Below are positions 1-9,151 of a DNA stretch of 40,741 nucleotides, one piece after another; within the stretch, counting starts at the first letter, position 1; every line of letters begins with the position of its first letter. This DNA is from Candidatus Latescibacterota bacterium (GTDB taxonomy: Bacteria > Latescibacterota > UBA2968 > UBA8231), in contig SLHA01000030.1 of assembly GCA_007136405.1 (NCBI GenBank), forward strand, positions 1-40,741, given 5' to 3'. The notes under the pieces were generated by a model that was given only the letters and a program-made list of their open reading frames with translations, searched no databases and was not told the origin of the DNA. Both the position numbers and the translations under genes were made by a program.

Positions 1-2648
1 ACATGGCGGCGGCCGTCCCGTGTTCCCCCCTCGAGCAGGATGTCGTGTTCCTGGCTGTACGTAAGAAACGTACCGAAGACCTCACTCTCGACATTCCACA
101 TCTCCTTGCCGGTGCGGATATCCAGCGCCATCAGCCGCGGCCGGTCCTGGATGGTTCGGCCGCGCCGCATGGCCATCTGCAAGGCCTGTTCCGACAGCAG
201 GTCGTTGACGAACAGGCGACCGTTGGCCGCGACGATGGCATTGTGCCGAAAGCCGATGGCCGCATCCCGGGTCCATGCCACTTCCCCGGTGTGCCGGTCC
301 AGGGCGACCAGTCGTTCGCTGGAGGTGCCGTCCCAGCTGTCCTCGCCAAAGGTGCCCAGCGCCCCCCCCCGGAAGATGTGCGGGTTGGTGGTGGTGATGA
401 CCATGCCATCCGCCACGCTGATGTGGCCCCAGTCCGGTTCATCACGGTCTGGCGGGCGCGCCGGCAGTTCCCATCGGGCCACGATGTCGCCGTTTTTCGG
501 ATCCAGACGGTACACGTGCCCCTGATAACGCAGGTACACGGCGTCCGGCAGCGAGACATACGGGCTGCCGATATAGGTGGCGCCAGGCTGGTTGGTCATA
601 TACACAGCCTCGCCCTGCGCCCAGCGTTCCTCCAGCTCCAGGTTGGTGAAGGGGTGGCCGATGCCGGGGAAATCCCGCACCCAGAGTTCCCTGCCGGTGT
701 ACACGCAGCGCGCGCTGATGGTCTCCACCCCCAGAATGACCAGGCGTCCGGCGGCGACCTGCGGCCGGGGACCGGCGGCATGGCGGGGGAGGATGTTGTC
801 ATGCGACGGACCCCCGAACCAGATAGGCCCGAAGGGCGGGCGTACCCGGTAATCATGCGACAGGACCGACTGGGACGCGTCCGCGTGCTGATGGGTCCAC
901 TGGCCGGTATCCGGCAGCGGCCCTTCGCGCTGGATGAGGAGCGCGTCCGCCGTGGCGGATACTCGGCCAGCTTCCGGCTTGAAGGACTCCAGAGCGGTGC
1001 GCCACGCATGCGTTCCCGGGTTGAGGGCGAGCCAGGCTCGGCCCGAGTAGGGGCGGAGGTGTTTTTCCAGCCGCGCCAGCGTTCCGGCGTCCGGCGTCAA
1101 TCCGTGGGCCTGGAGATCCGTGGCGACGATCAGCGACGAGACGTAGTCGGGATAGTGCATATCGCGAAAATGCCCGGGAATGACGGCGATCCGGGTGCCG
1201 TACAGACCCGCATCGTCCAACCGGCGGCGGACGGCTTCCACCCGGCCGGGATCCGGTTCCACCACCGCGAGCCGCAGTTCCGACCGGGCCGCCAGCTGTT
1301 CCAGCAGGTCACCGTTGCCGGCACCCAGCACCAGGGCGTAACCGTCGGTGACGCCGGTCTCTGCCAGAATCCGGGCTGCCTGGTTACCCGCGTCCGAGTC
1401 CACGGCCGGCGGAGCAGCCGGTTCGTACGCATAAGTCCGAGGCTCGCCCGAGGGTGCTTCACCGAAGCAATACAGCTGTCCCGATTCCGTCACCAAATAC
1501 AGCCGTCCCTGCGCCACCAGACTGTCGAAGACGGGCCCATCCAGACGATCCTCGACCGAGGCCACACTGGCGTCCATGAGGGTCCGCAGGATGAAGGGAT
1601 GATCCCTGTCGACCGGCTCGCCGGCAGCGATGGTACGCCGCAGCGAGGCCAGCGCTTCCTCCCCGACCGACCCGTGTCCGGCTGTGCTGCCGTCGTCCAG
1701 GTGGAAGCGCAGACCATGGTTGAGGTAGAACTGATCCTTGATGCGCACCCGGTAACCACCGCTGCCCTTTCCTGCTTGCACCTGATGAAACAGCATGGTG
1801 CCGTCGCGTCGATCGAACAGGCCCGGCAAGGCCCGGCCGCCCGCGGCCACCAGGCGGTTGCCGTGGACCGCAAGATACCCCTGGGGCGCCAGTCCCGCGA
1901 AGGCGTACGCACCACCGTGGGGCTGCAGTTGGTATTCTGTGCTGAAGCCGCTGTTGGTCCACTGGACGGCACCGGTCTCCGCGTCCAGCGCAAAGAGGGC
2001 GGTGCCCAGGAACGGCCAGATTCCGGCGGCAAAATACAGGGTGCCGTCTGCGACTACCGGGCCACCGCGAACCGGCCACATGCTGATGATGCGTTCGTTG
2101 CCCAGGACGCGGTGATCCGACAGTGCGGCATCGAAGCTCCACAACAGGGTGCCGGTAGCGGCATCCAGGCAGTACATGCGACCGTCATCCGAAGCGGCGT
2201 AGACCTTGCCGTTCCAGGCCGCCGGGGCGACGCGCATGGGTCCGTCCGCATAGAAACGCCACAACTCCTCACCGGTGTCGGCGGCGTAAGCCGTCAGCCG
2301 GTCCGTGGTCATGGAGGAGACGAAGAGCCGGTTGTCGGCCACTATGGGGGAATAGGAAAGATCGAACTCCATCTTGTCCGCGTCGTCCAACTGCCTGGTC
2401 CAGGCGCGGCGCGGCGGCGGGAGCTCCCGAACCCACTGCAGGTGCAACGTCTCCGGCAGAGACAGAACGGCCGGAGACAGGGCGTTGCGGGCAGGATTAT
2501 ACCCCCACATGGGCCAGTCGTGCGCGCTGTCGTGTGCTGCGGCGTTGGCCGGAACGCACAGTGCACTCGTAGACAGCACGATGGCGAGCGCGATCATGGC
2601 GCGCGAAGCGGACACCCATGTCCAGGTGATTTTGCCTTTCCCCAACAT
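1..2648 (-). CDS. Secreted PQQ-like beta-propeller protein with inserted methyltransferase-like domain (3' end cut by window edge)
   Basis: The minus-strand frame is open from an ATG at 2648 to the left edge, giving about 882 residues with no stop. A GAGG lies just upstream of the ATG. The N-terminus has a charged stretch followed by a hydrophobic run (about residues 17-37, ending ANAAA), which is a likely Sec signal peptide. After it come repeated blades of the PQQ/BamB type, with motifs such as LDAATGTLLWSF, LDAETGAVQW, LDRHTGEVAW and LDIRTGKEMW, at about residues 45-400 and 610-882. Between them, at about residues 430-560, is a Rossmann-like stretch with a SAM-binding glycine motif (LVLGAGNGDLL) and an acidic residue after the next strand (VVEPDPGR). 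Propellers of this kind act in the periplasm or cell envelope as binding or oxidoreductase modules. The substrate is unknown and SAM use outside the cytoplasm is doubtful, so the insert may be a degenerate fold. Confidence 0.82.
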   Translation of the reverse strand, partial: MLGKGKITWTWVSASRAMIALAIVLSTSALCVPANAAAHDSAHDWPMWGYNPARNALSPAVLSLPETLHLQWVRELPPPRRAWTRQLDDADKMEFDLSYSPIVADNRLFVSSMTTDRLTAYAADTGEELWRFYADGPMRVAPAAWNGKVYAASDDGRMYCLDAATGTLLWSFDAALSDHRVLGNERIISMWPVRGGPVVADGTLYFAAGIWPFLGTALFALDAETGAVQWTNSGFSTEYQLQPHGGAYAFAGLAPQGYLAVHGNRLVAAGGRALPGLFDRRDGTMLFHQVQAGKGSGGYRVRIKDQFYLNHGLRFHLDDGSTAGHGSVGEEALASLRRTIAAGEPVDRDHPFILRTLMDASVASVEDRLDGPVFDSLVAQGRLYLVTESGQLYCFGEAPSGEPRTYAYEPAAPPAVDSDAGNQAARILAETGVTDGYALVLGAGNGDLLEQLAARSELRLAVVEPDPGRVEAVRRRLDDAGLYGTRIAVIPGHFRDMHYPDYVSSLIVATDLQAHGLTPDAGTLARLEKHLRPYSGRAWLALNPGTHAWRTALESFKPEAGRVSATADALLIQREGPLPDTGQWTHQHADASQSVLSHDYRVRPPFGPIWFGGPSHDNILPRHAAGPRPQVAAGRLVILGVETISARCVYTGRELWVRDFPGIGHPFTNLELEERWAQGEAVYMTNQPGATYIGSPYVSLPDAVYLRYQGHVYRLDPKNGDIVARWELPARPPDRDEPDWGHISVADGMVITTTNPHIFRGGALGTFGEDSWDGTSSERLVALDRHTGEVAWTRDAAIGFRHNAIVAANGRLFVNDLLSEQALQMAMRRGRTIQDRPRLMALDIRTGKEMWNVESEVFGTFLTYSQEHDILLEGGTRDGRRH

Positions 2649-3023
2649 AATGGACCTCACACGTTAAAGCCGGATATGAACGGTGGTGGGCGAATGCTAC
2701 CGGTGCGTATGGGCAGGCGGCCGGATCTGTCGCCGGACCTGACAGATACGCATGCCAACCCACTGTTCAGCAGTATCTTGCTGCAGTATCTTGCTGCCGA
2801 CCAATGCATTGTGGTTTCTTGACCGACACTGCTGGCCGACTGCGGCCGTAACCTCTTGTACCTGCGGCGCTGACCCAATGGCCCTTGTATGCGGCTCTTA
2901 TTGGTATAAGCCATACGGCGATTCCGGTCAAGAACGTGTGCCCGTCCGCAGGCCGGGCCGACCTTGCCGCGAAGCTCCGGATGTGTTTTACTCTGCCTCC
3001 ATCCAACAACAGGCGGAGACGAC
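2649..3023. other. Intergenic region between divergent genes, with a perfect 13-bp tandem duplication
   Basis: This 375-bp gap separates the minus-strand propeller gene from the plus-strand UroD-family gene, so it must hold both promoters. CAGTATCTTGCTG occurs twice in direct tandem at 2771-2783 and 2784-2796. TGCGTAT at 2704-2710 and its complement ATACGCA at 2746-2752 could form a long-loop stem. I could not assign a convincing -35/-10 pair. No coding sequence is evident. Confidence 0.5.
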
Positions 3024-4124
3024 ATGCAAAATTCGCGAGAAATCATCGGCAGTCTGTTCGGCCGGATGCCGGCCGATCGCATCGGGTTGCGCGACAGCCC
3101 CTGGAGCGATACCCTGCGCCTGTGGACCGATCAGGGGTATCCCACGGATTCGGAGGGTAAACCGGTCAACCCCGCCGATCATTTCGGTTTCGACATGGTC
3201 GGTGTGGGCGGCTATCCCTGGAAGGCCAGACTGGAAGAGGACGTGGTGATCGAGCGGACCGACGCCTGGCGCATCGTGCGGGATGGCAACGGCGCTACGT
3301 TCAAATGGTGGAACGACAAATCCGGCACTCCCGAGCATGTTGATTTTGCCATGTCCAACAGGGCGGTCTGGGAAACCGAATACAAACCGCATGTGGTCGG
3401 TTCGGCGCGCCGGCGCGCCACTCCGGAGGCTCTCGAACAGATAGCCCACAGCATTCGCCGGGCGCACGCACAGGGCAAGTGGGCGGACCTGGGCATGCGC
3501 GGTCTGTGGGAGAATATGCGGGCCGCTTTCGGGGACATCGTCCTGTACGAAAACATGCTGCTGGATCCGGCATGGATCAGCGACTACGGGCGCGCGTACA
3601 CGGATTTGTATGCGGAGGAATTCCGCATCACGCTGGCGGAAGCCGGGCGCCCCGACGGGGTCTGGTTCTTCGACGACCTGGGTTATCGCGGCACCACCTT
3701 CTGTGATCCGGCCTTGTACGGGAAACTCATTTTCCCGCTGTACGCGGAACTCATCCAGTTGATCCACAGCTACGGCATACCCGTGATCCTCCACACCTGC
3801 GGATTCACCGAGTCCGTCATGGAATTGATCGTGGATACCGGTTTCGATGGCCTGCATCCCATGGAGGTCAAGGCCGGCAACGATCCACTGCGTATGGCGG
3901 ATCAGTATGCCGACAGACTGGTATTCATCGGCGGGCTGGACGCACGCATCCTGGAGTCGCAGGATCGCGATCACATCCGCAGGGAAGTGGCTGGGTACAT
4001 CACGGCCATGAAAGCGCGCGGCGCGCGCCTCGTATTCGGCTCGGATCATTCGTTGTCGACGCGGATCGACTACGAGGACTTCCGGTACGCCCTGGAGGTG
4101 TGGCGAGAATACGCCGCCTTGTGA
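3024..4124 (+). CDS. Uroporphyrinogen decarboxylase (UroD/MtaA/CmuA) family protein
   Basis: The protein has 366 residues. I chose the ATG at 3024 because a GGAG lies 6 bases upstream; an in-frame ATG at 2964 has no such site. The second half has the marks of the UroD barrel superfamily: DDLGYRGTTFCDP, an HTCGF segment where corrinoid-methyltransferase relatives place a metal-binding His/Cys, GFDGLHPMEVKAGND, then VFIGGLDARIL and a final GSDHSL. Members either decarboxylate uroporphyrinogen III or move methyl groups from methylated or methoxylated compounds to corrinoid or coenzyme M. The HTCG motif and the lack of neighbouring heme genes favour a HemE-like methyltransferase or an uncharacterised paralogue over true HemE. 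The substrate cannot be read from the sequence, and the protein is expected to be cytoplasmic. Confidence 0.85.
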   Translation: MQNSREIIGSLFGRMPADRIGLRDSPWSDTLRLWTDQGYPTDSEGKPVNPADHFGFDMVGVGGYPWKARLEEDVVIERTDAWRIVRDGNGATFKWWNDKSGTPEHVDFAMSNRAVWETEYKPHVVGSARRRATPEALEQIAHSIRRAHAQGKWADLGMRGLWENMRAAFGDIVLYENMLLDPAWISDYGRAYTDLYAEEFRITLAEAGRPDGVWFFDDLGYRGTTFCDPALYGKLIFPLYAELIQLIHSYGIPVILHTCGFTESVMELIVDTGFDGLHPMEVKAGNDPLRMADQYADRLVFIGGLDARILESQDRDHIRREVAGYITAMKARGARLVFGSDHSLSTRIDYEDFRYALEVWREYAAL

Positions 4125-4307
4125 ACCGCCGGTGCCGGCGCGGCGCACCGTGTTGCCCGCCGGGTCCGGCCTCATGATATTTTTACCACTATCGTGTTCG
4201 CATATCGCGTCCGCAGCCGATGGCTTGGCCCGTGCCGCTGCTGTCGGTCAGACGACTCGTGACGGGCGCAAGCCATCACGCCACGCCTGCAAGGCGAGGA
4301 GCCACAC
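4125..4307. other. Short intergenic region upstream of the transketolase-like gene
   Basis: This 183-bp gap contains a GC-rich stem-forming segment just after the UroD-family stop (around 4131-4150), followed at about 4178 by an AT-rich run, ATATTTTTA. This could be a weak terminator. GAGG lies close upstream of the transketolase ATG. No gene is seen. Confidence 0.3.
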
Positions 4308-6575
4308 ATGAGCACAGATCTACAGGCAGCCAGCCTGGCCCAGCATCAGCGTAACACGGCCCTGCTGGCAAGTGCCCGCTTTCTCGGAACCCGGATCGAG
4401 TCCAACGTGCTGCCCCTGAGCCTCGATGTCGATACCACGGAGAAGCTGACCGGTGAGCAGGTAGACCTGCTGGAAGCCCTGCAGAAGGAAGCCGCAGCCA
4501 CGGCCATAAGGGCTCTCGGCTCACTCGCCCGGATCGATGAGGTGGACCATCTGGGAGGGGGGCTGGAGCTGATACCGGCGCTGCTGTTGACCCTGGCAGT
4601 GACGGATTACGAACAGAAACAGTACACTATCGAACACGCTCATACCAGCATAGGATATTTCTCCTGTCTGGCGGCGTTGGGCTTTCTGGACGCGGCTACG
4701 GTGGTGGACGGGTTTCGCCGGGGAGTGGACATACCCGGTCATGTTTCCTGGGTGCCTGGAGGCACACAGCTGAACGGTGGGCGCCTGGGAGTCATGGTCC
4801 CGGTGTCCACGGGCCAGGCGCTGGGATTGCGTGCCCAATACCAGGAGCAGGCCTGGGTGATCACCCACTGCGGCGATGCGGGCTGGATCTCGGGCCAGGC
4901 GCTGAACGGGTACGGTGCGGCGGACAGCCACGGTGCTCCGGTGACTTTCGTCATGCACCGGAACGGCATCCAGCTTTCCGGCACCACCAGCAGTATCCTG
5001 GACCGGGATCCGCGCGGCCCCATTACCGCCATGGGGATCGAACTGCTGGAGATACCCACCCTGCACGACCTGCCGGCGTTGTATGCCGCCTACCGGGAGG
5101 CACGCGCCCTGGCCGCCCGGGGGCAGGCGAACATGATCTACCCGACCGGCTTCCGTTCCACGCCGGAGCAACGCATCGATCTGGCCGCGTTCGGGCGCAT
5201 GTATGGCGTCGCCGCAGAGACCGAAGCCATGGCCTCGGCCAACGGTGTGGCCATGGACCAGGAGATATGGATCCCCGGTTCATTGATGAGTTTCCGTGAT
5301 ACCGCCAGTATGCTGGAGTGCCTGTTCGCCGTGAATGAGTTGCCCGGCGGCAAGACGCATCACGACGGCCATCTGAAGGGGCGGGACATGGACCAGGTGC
5401 TCGCCGGTCCCATGTTGGCCGTCAGCGCGGCCCAGCAGGATGCGCTGGACCGCATGCGGGCGGCTCCACCGCGGCGGGTGGTCACCCGGGCGCGGCCGGC
5501 GCCGGGCACGCCGAACCTGGTGGTGCCGCGCGACCGGCAGCAGAGCATCCCACTGCCGGAACCGGGCAGCAAGGAGAGCCCACGGGCCGGTTCGGAGGCC
5601 GGGTACGCCCTGGTGGCCCGCGAGTTTCCGGATCGGATGTTCGTGGTCAGCTGTGATCTGGATCCATCCACCAAGCTGGCCAAGGCGCGGGACCTGCTGG
5701 CCGCCGATCACCGGTTCGAAATGAGCATCCAGGAACAGGCGGCGACGCTGTTGACCAACGGTCTGGCCATGAGTGGTCATGGACCGCAGCTCAACGTGGT
5801 GTCTACCTTTGCGGCTTTCTTCGAAGGCATCGCCCGGGAAGGTTTCGACCTGTGGCGCTACCAGCGCAATCTCAACGGCGTCAACGAGGGGCTCAACGTC
5901 ACCTTTCACATCTCCCATGTGGGTGCCTGCACCGGACGTGACCATTTCTCCGGCTGGGGACTGGACTGGATCAACCTTGGGCTCGGTTACCTGCCCTACC
6001 TGCACCGGTTCTACGCTCCTGCGGACGCGCGCGCGGCTTTCGCGGCCGTGTGCGATCTGGCGGCCCATTATGGCGGTCACATCATCGGCATTCCGCGAGA
6101 CAACCTGCCTGTCCTGGAAGCGCAGGACGGATCCGGGCCGTTATACCCGGCCGGTATGGACTGGGAACCGGTCACCGTATACCGGCGTTATCCTGGCGCC
6201 CGCAAGGCCGTATTCGCCTTCGGCGCACCGGCGTTTTTGGCCGCTGAGGCAGCGGAGCAACGGGTTGCTGCGGGGGAGCCGGTGGATGTGGTCATCGTCA
6301 ACGCGCTGCCTCTTCCGGAGGGCACGCTGGAAGCGCTGCTGACCGGGTATCCGGATGGCGCGGTGACCATCGAGGACGGGCTGATCGGTTGCGCGCGGAG
6401 CGGCGTCCGGGGCTTTGCCGGCGTGGTAGCCGCTGCCGCCCATGTGCTGCACGTACCCGTCGCTCATATCGGCATCACGGATCCTCGCATAGCGCCGGCC
6501 GACGGACACATGGAGACCTGGGCGCATTTCGGCATCACGGCCAGGGCGTTGATCGAGGCAGTCGCGTCGCTGTGA
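4308..6575 (+). CDS. Transketolase-like thiamine-diphosphate enzyme
   Basis: The protein has 755 residues, starting at an ATG preceded by AAGGCGAGG. It has the transketolase order of domains: an N-terminal PP domain with the ThDP/Mg GD motif (G189-D190, CGDAGWISGQALN), a linker from about 395, a Pyr domain carrying the activating glutamate (E476, in IQEQAA) and a C-terminal Rossmann-like domain from about 625. It is longer than the usual 650-670 residue enzyme. The GDG of the ThDP motif is GDA, and the region after it (HRNGIQLSGTT) differs from the standard transketolase signature. Classical enzymes move two-carbon ketol units between sugar phosphates in the cytoplasm. This divergent form may have that role or act on a related substrate. 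No other pentose-phosphate gene lies beside it. Confidence 0.85.
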   Translation: MSTDLQAASLAQHQRNTALLASARFLGTRIESNVLPLSLDVDTTEKLTGEQVDLLEALQKEAAATAIRALGSLARIDEVDHLGGGLELIPALLLTLAVTDYEQKQYTIEHAHTSIGYFSCLAALGFLDAATVVDGFRRGVDIPGHVSWVPGGTQLNGGRLGVMVPVSTGQALGLRAQYQEQAWVITHCGDAGWISGQALNGYGAADSHGAPVTFVMHRNGIQLSGTTSSILDRDPRGPITAMGIELLEIPTLHDLPALYAAYREARALAARGQANMIYPTGFRSTPEQRIDLAAFGRMYGVAAETEAMASANGVAMDQEIWIPGSLMSFRDTASMLECLFAVNELPGGKTHHDGHLKGRDMDQVLAGPMLAVSAAQQDALDRMRAAPPRRVVTRARPAPGTPNLVVPRDRQQSIPLPEPGSKESPRAGSEAGYALVAREFPDRMFVVSCDLDPSTKLAKARDLLAADHRFEMSIQEQAATLLTNGLAMSGHGPQLNVVSTFAAFFEGIAREGFDLWRYQRNLNGVNEGLNVTFHISHVGACTGRDHFSGWGLDWINLGLGYLPYLHRFYAPADARAAFAAVCDLAAHYGGHIIGIPRDNLPVLEAQDGSGPLYPAGMDWEPVTVYRRYPGARKAVFAFGAPAFLAAEAAEQRVAAGEPVDVVIVNALPLPEGTLEALLTGYPDGAVTIEDGLIGCARSGVRGFAGVVAAAAHVLHVPVAHIGITDPRIAPADGHMETWAHFGITARALIEAVASL

Positions 6576-6618
6576 CCTGCAGCGCCCTTCAGGAATACAG
6601 ACACAGGAGCTGATTCAC

Positions 6619-7269
6619 ATGAAGCGAGTTGTTCTCATGGTGGCATCGGTGCTGCTGGCGGCCGCTTGCGGAGCCCAGGAGCCATCCACGGAAATCGCTG
6701 ACACGGGGGTACTCATGGAGCCGCAGAGTGCGGAAATGCAGAAACAGGCGCCTGACCGTTTTCAGGTGCTGTTCCAGACTTCGGCCGGGGACTTCACCGT
6801 GGAAGTGGAACGGGAGCTGGCGCCCAACGGGGTGGACCGATTCTACAATCTGGTACGGCACGGGTTCTACGACGAGCAGCGTTTCTTCCGCGTGCTGCCC
6901 GGATTCGTCGTCCAATGGGGCATGCATGCGGATCCCGCCGTTACGGCTCAATGGCAGACAGCCACCATTCCGGATGACCCGGTCAAAGGCAGCAATACCC
7001 CGGGGACGCTCACCTTTGCCAAGACAGGCGCACCCAACAGTCGCTCCACCCAGCTGTTCATCAACCTGGGAGACAACAGTGCCGGGCTGGATCGTCAGGG
7101 GTTCGCTCCATTCGGCCGGATCGTGGATGGTATGGACGCGGTCCAGGCCATCAACTCCGAACACGGCCAGACGCCCAACCAGCAGCAGATCGGTATGCGT
7201 GGCAATGAGTACCTGAAGGCCGAGTTTCCCGCGCTGGATTACATCAAGAGCGCTCGGATCACCGACTGA
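6619..7269 (+). CDS. Cyclophilin-type peptidyl-prolyl isomerase, predicted lipoprotein
   Basis: The protein has 216 residues. The ATG at 6619 follows CAGGAGCTGATTCAC, giving a good ribosome site. The N-terminus is a short lipoprotein signal, MKRVVLMVASVLLAAACG, with Cys18 in a lipobox (LAAAC), so export and lipid anchoring are predicted. The cyclophilin domain covers about residues 50-215 and shows FFRVLPGFVVQWG (containing the catalytic Arg position), GTLTFAKTG, NSRSTQLFINLGDN and GFAPFGRIVDGMD. Such enzymes speed cis-trans isomerisation of peptidyl-prolyl bonds in folding proteins, here probably at the cell envelope. The gene follows the transketolase-like gene by 43 bases and may share its transcript, though the functions are unrelated. 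Confidence 0.93.
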   Translation: MKRVVLMVASVLLAAACGAQEPSTEIADTGVLMEPQSAEMQKQAPDRFQVLFQTSAGDFTVEVERELAPNGVDRFYNLVRHGFYDEQRFFRVLPGFVVQWGMHADPAVTAQWQTATIPDDPVKGSNTPGTLTFAKTGAPNSRSTQLFINLGDNSAGLDRQGFAPFGRIVDGMDAVQAINSEHGQTPNQQQIGMRGNEYLKAEFPALDYIKSARITD

Positions 7270-7307
7270 TGACCGTGGGCAGTCCGTAACGATCGCCTGG
7301 CTCCATT

Positions 7308-7345
7308 CGCCGCCGCGCTGGTTTGGGCTTGCCGGCGCGGCGGCG
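7308..7345. terminator. GC-rich hairpin between convergent genes
   Basis: CGCCGCCGCGC at 7308-7318 is perfectly complementary to GCGCGGCGGCG at 7335-7345, giving an 11-bp stem with a 16-base loop. It sits between the ends of the cyclophilin gene and the convergent oligoendopeptidase gene, where a bidirectional terminator is expected. There is no clear T-run on either side, so intrinsic termination is possible but unproven. Confidence 0.5.
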
Positions 7346-7357
7346 GATCAGGCGGTT

Positions 7358-9151
7358 CTAAGCCTGGGCCAGCGCTTCGGCCTCTTCGACGCGTTGGCGG
7401 ATGAGATCACAGCCGTTCTGCCAGAACGAGGGAGAGCGGATGTCAAAGCCCAGACCGGAGATCAGGTCTTCGGGCGTCCGGGAGCCCCCCGCCGCCAGCA
7501 GTTCCAGATAGCGATCCACGAAACCTTCCCCTTCTTTTTCGTACTGGGCGTACAGGGCCAGGACCAGCAACTCGCCGAAAGCGTAAGCATAGACATAGAA
7601 CGGCGTGTTGATGATATGCGGTATGTACAGCCACCAGCAAGCATGCTCGTCCCCCAGTTGCAGAGCATTGCCGAACATCTCCTGCTGACATTTCTGCCAC
7701 AGCGTACTGAAGTGGTCCGTGGTAAGCTCGCCCCGGGAACGCCGGTCCGCGTGGGCCCGCTGCTCGAAGCGAAACATGGCGATCTGACGAAAGACCGTGG
7801 CGAAGGTGTCCTCGATCTTACCGCAGAGCAGGGCGAGCCGTTCCTCGCTGGAGTTCAGCGTCTGCCGTAACCGGTCGAACACGAGCATTTCCCCGAAGGT
7901 GCTGGCCGTCTCTGCCAAAGGCAGGACCGGGTGGTAGTCCAGCAGATGCTGGCCGCTGGCCAGCACGTCGTGAATGCCATGTCCCAGCTCGTGGGCCAGG
8001 GTCATGACATCGCGCGGTTGGCTGGTGTAGTTCAGCAGGATGTACGGATGCAGGTCCGGGGTTACGCTGGCGCAGAACGCGCCGCCGCGCTTACCGTCCA
8101 CCACGTCGGCATCGATCCAGCGTGCATCGAAGAAGCGGCGGGCGATCTGGCCGAAACGGCTGGAGAAACCGGCGAAGGCATCCACAACCGTCTCCTGTGC
8201 CTGGGCGAAAGGAATCTCCGACTGCCCGCCGGCGAGAGGAGCGTACCGATCGATGTGCGTCAACTCCGGCAATCCCAGCAGACGTCGCTTGAGCGTATAA
8301 TACCGTGCTACGATGTCATAATTGGCGACACACACATCCACTACGGTGGCGACGATGCCGGCATCCAGTTCGTTGTGCAGGTGACGGCTGGCCTCAGGAG
8401 TGGAAAAACCGCGTAGCCGGTCCAGGACTTCTTTCTCATGCAGCAGGGTATTGTAGATGAAGGTCCAGACATGGGCATTGCGGCGCAGGCCGGAGGTCAG
8501 AGCGGCAGCGGCGGCCTGGCGTACGTCCCGGTCCGGACTGTACAGCAAAGACAGCAGCTCCTGCTGGTTCATCTCGCACGTCTGCCCGTCCTGATCCAGC
8601 GCATAACGCGTGGCTCCGTGGGTCTCGGTGTAGAGCCGGCAGAAAGCCTGCCCGCGCGCATTGGCTGTCTCCACCAGGATCCGTTCTTCGGGTTCGGACA
8701 GATGGTGGGCTGCCAGGCTGCGCTGGTGGTCCAGGTAGTGCCGGAAGGAGGCCAGCTCCGCCGCATTGCGGATGGCTTCATAGGCATCGACGGGTATGTG
8801 GCCTATCTCCAGATCGAAGAAGACCAGATGCGCGGCCACGGCACTGCCGAATTCCCGGGAACGCTGCAGCAGGGCGCCGCGCCGGGGATCGCCGGTATCC
8901 GTGGAAAAGTGCAGCATGGCATACGCCTGCGGCCGGTTCTGATCACGCAGCAGCAACTCGTATTCGACCAGCGCGTCGCGCAGGTGAGCCGCAGCGAGAT
9001 CCGCTACGGCGATTGTACCCTTGAACCGTTTTTCGAAGCGTGCGGCCCGCTCCCGAGCCTCTTCCATGGCCTGATCGAGGCGCGGATCATCATCTGACTG
9101 GTACAGGTCCGACAGGTCCCAGGTCGGGAGCGTTTGCGTCTTCCGGATCAT
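7358..9151 (-). CDS. M3-family oligoendopeptidase (PepF-like zinc metallopeptidase)
   Basis: The protein has 597 residues. I chose the ATG at 9151 because AGGAG lies about 10 bases upstream and the PepF-like N-terminus (LPTWDLSDLYQ) starts there; a further upstream start would add 19 unlikely residues. The zinc site is HELGH at residues 387-391, followed by the second-helix glutamate in LAETASTFGE. The N-terminal helical domain and the C-terminal half (YVYAYAFGELLVLALY, FGFD-like LGFDIRSPSFW) match M3B oligoendopeptidases in order and length. The enzyme cleaves short peptides in the cytoplasm, typically during peptide recycling. It has no signal peptide. It converges on the cyclophilin gene across the hairpin at 7308-7345. 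Confidence 0.95.
   Translation of the reverse strand: MIRKTQTLPTWDLSDLYQSDDDPRLDQAMEEARERAARFEKRFKGTIAVADLAAAHLRDALVEYELLLRDQNRPQAYAMLHFSTDTGDPRRGALLQRSREFGSAVAAHLVFFDLEIGHIPVDAYEAIRNAAELASFRHYLDHQRSLAAHHLSEPEERILVETANARGQAFCRLYTETHGATRYALDQDGQTCEMNQQELLSLLYSPDRDVRQAAAAALTSGLRRNAHVWTFIYNTLLHEKEVLDRLRGFSTPEASRHLHNELDAGIVATVVDVCVANYDIVARYYTLKRRLLGLPELTHIDRYAPLAGGQSEIPFAQAQETVVDAFAGFSSRFGQIARRFFDARWIDADVVDGKRGGAFCASVTPDLHPYILLNYTSQPRDVMTLAHELGHGIHDVLASGQHLLDYHPVLPLAETASTFGEMLVFDRLRQTLNSSEERLALLCGKIEDTFATVFRQIAMFRFEQRAHADRRSRGELTTDHFSTLWQKCQQEMFGNALQLGDEHACWWLYIPHIINTPFYVYAYAFGELLVLALYAQYEKEGEGFVDRYLELLAAGGSRTPEDLISGLGFDIRSPSFWQNGCDLIRQRVEEAEALAQA

Noticed and set aside
3..2822. Very long plus-strand open frame of 939 codons opposite the propeller gene
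   Set aside because: It is the mirror of a GC-rich gene. The minus strand carries a signal peptide and repeated PQQ-type motifs in one frame, whereas the plus-strand translation has no domain-like pattern.
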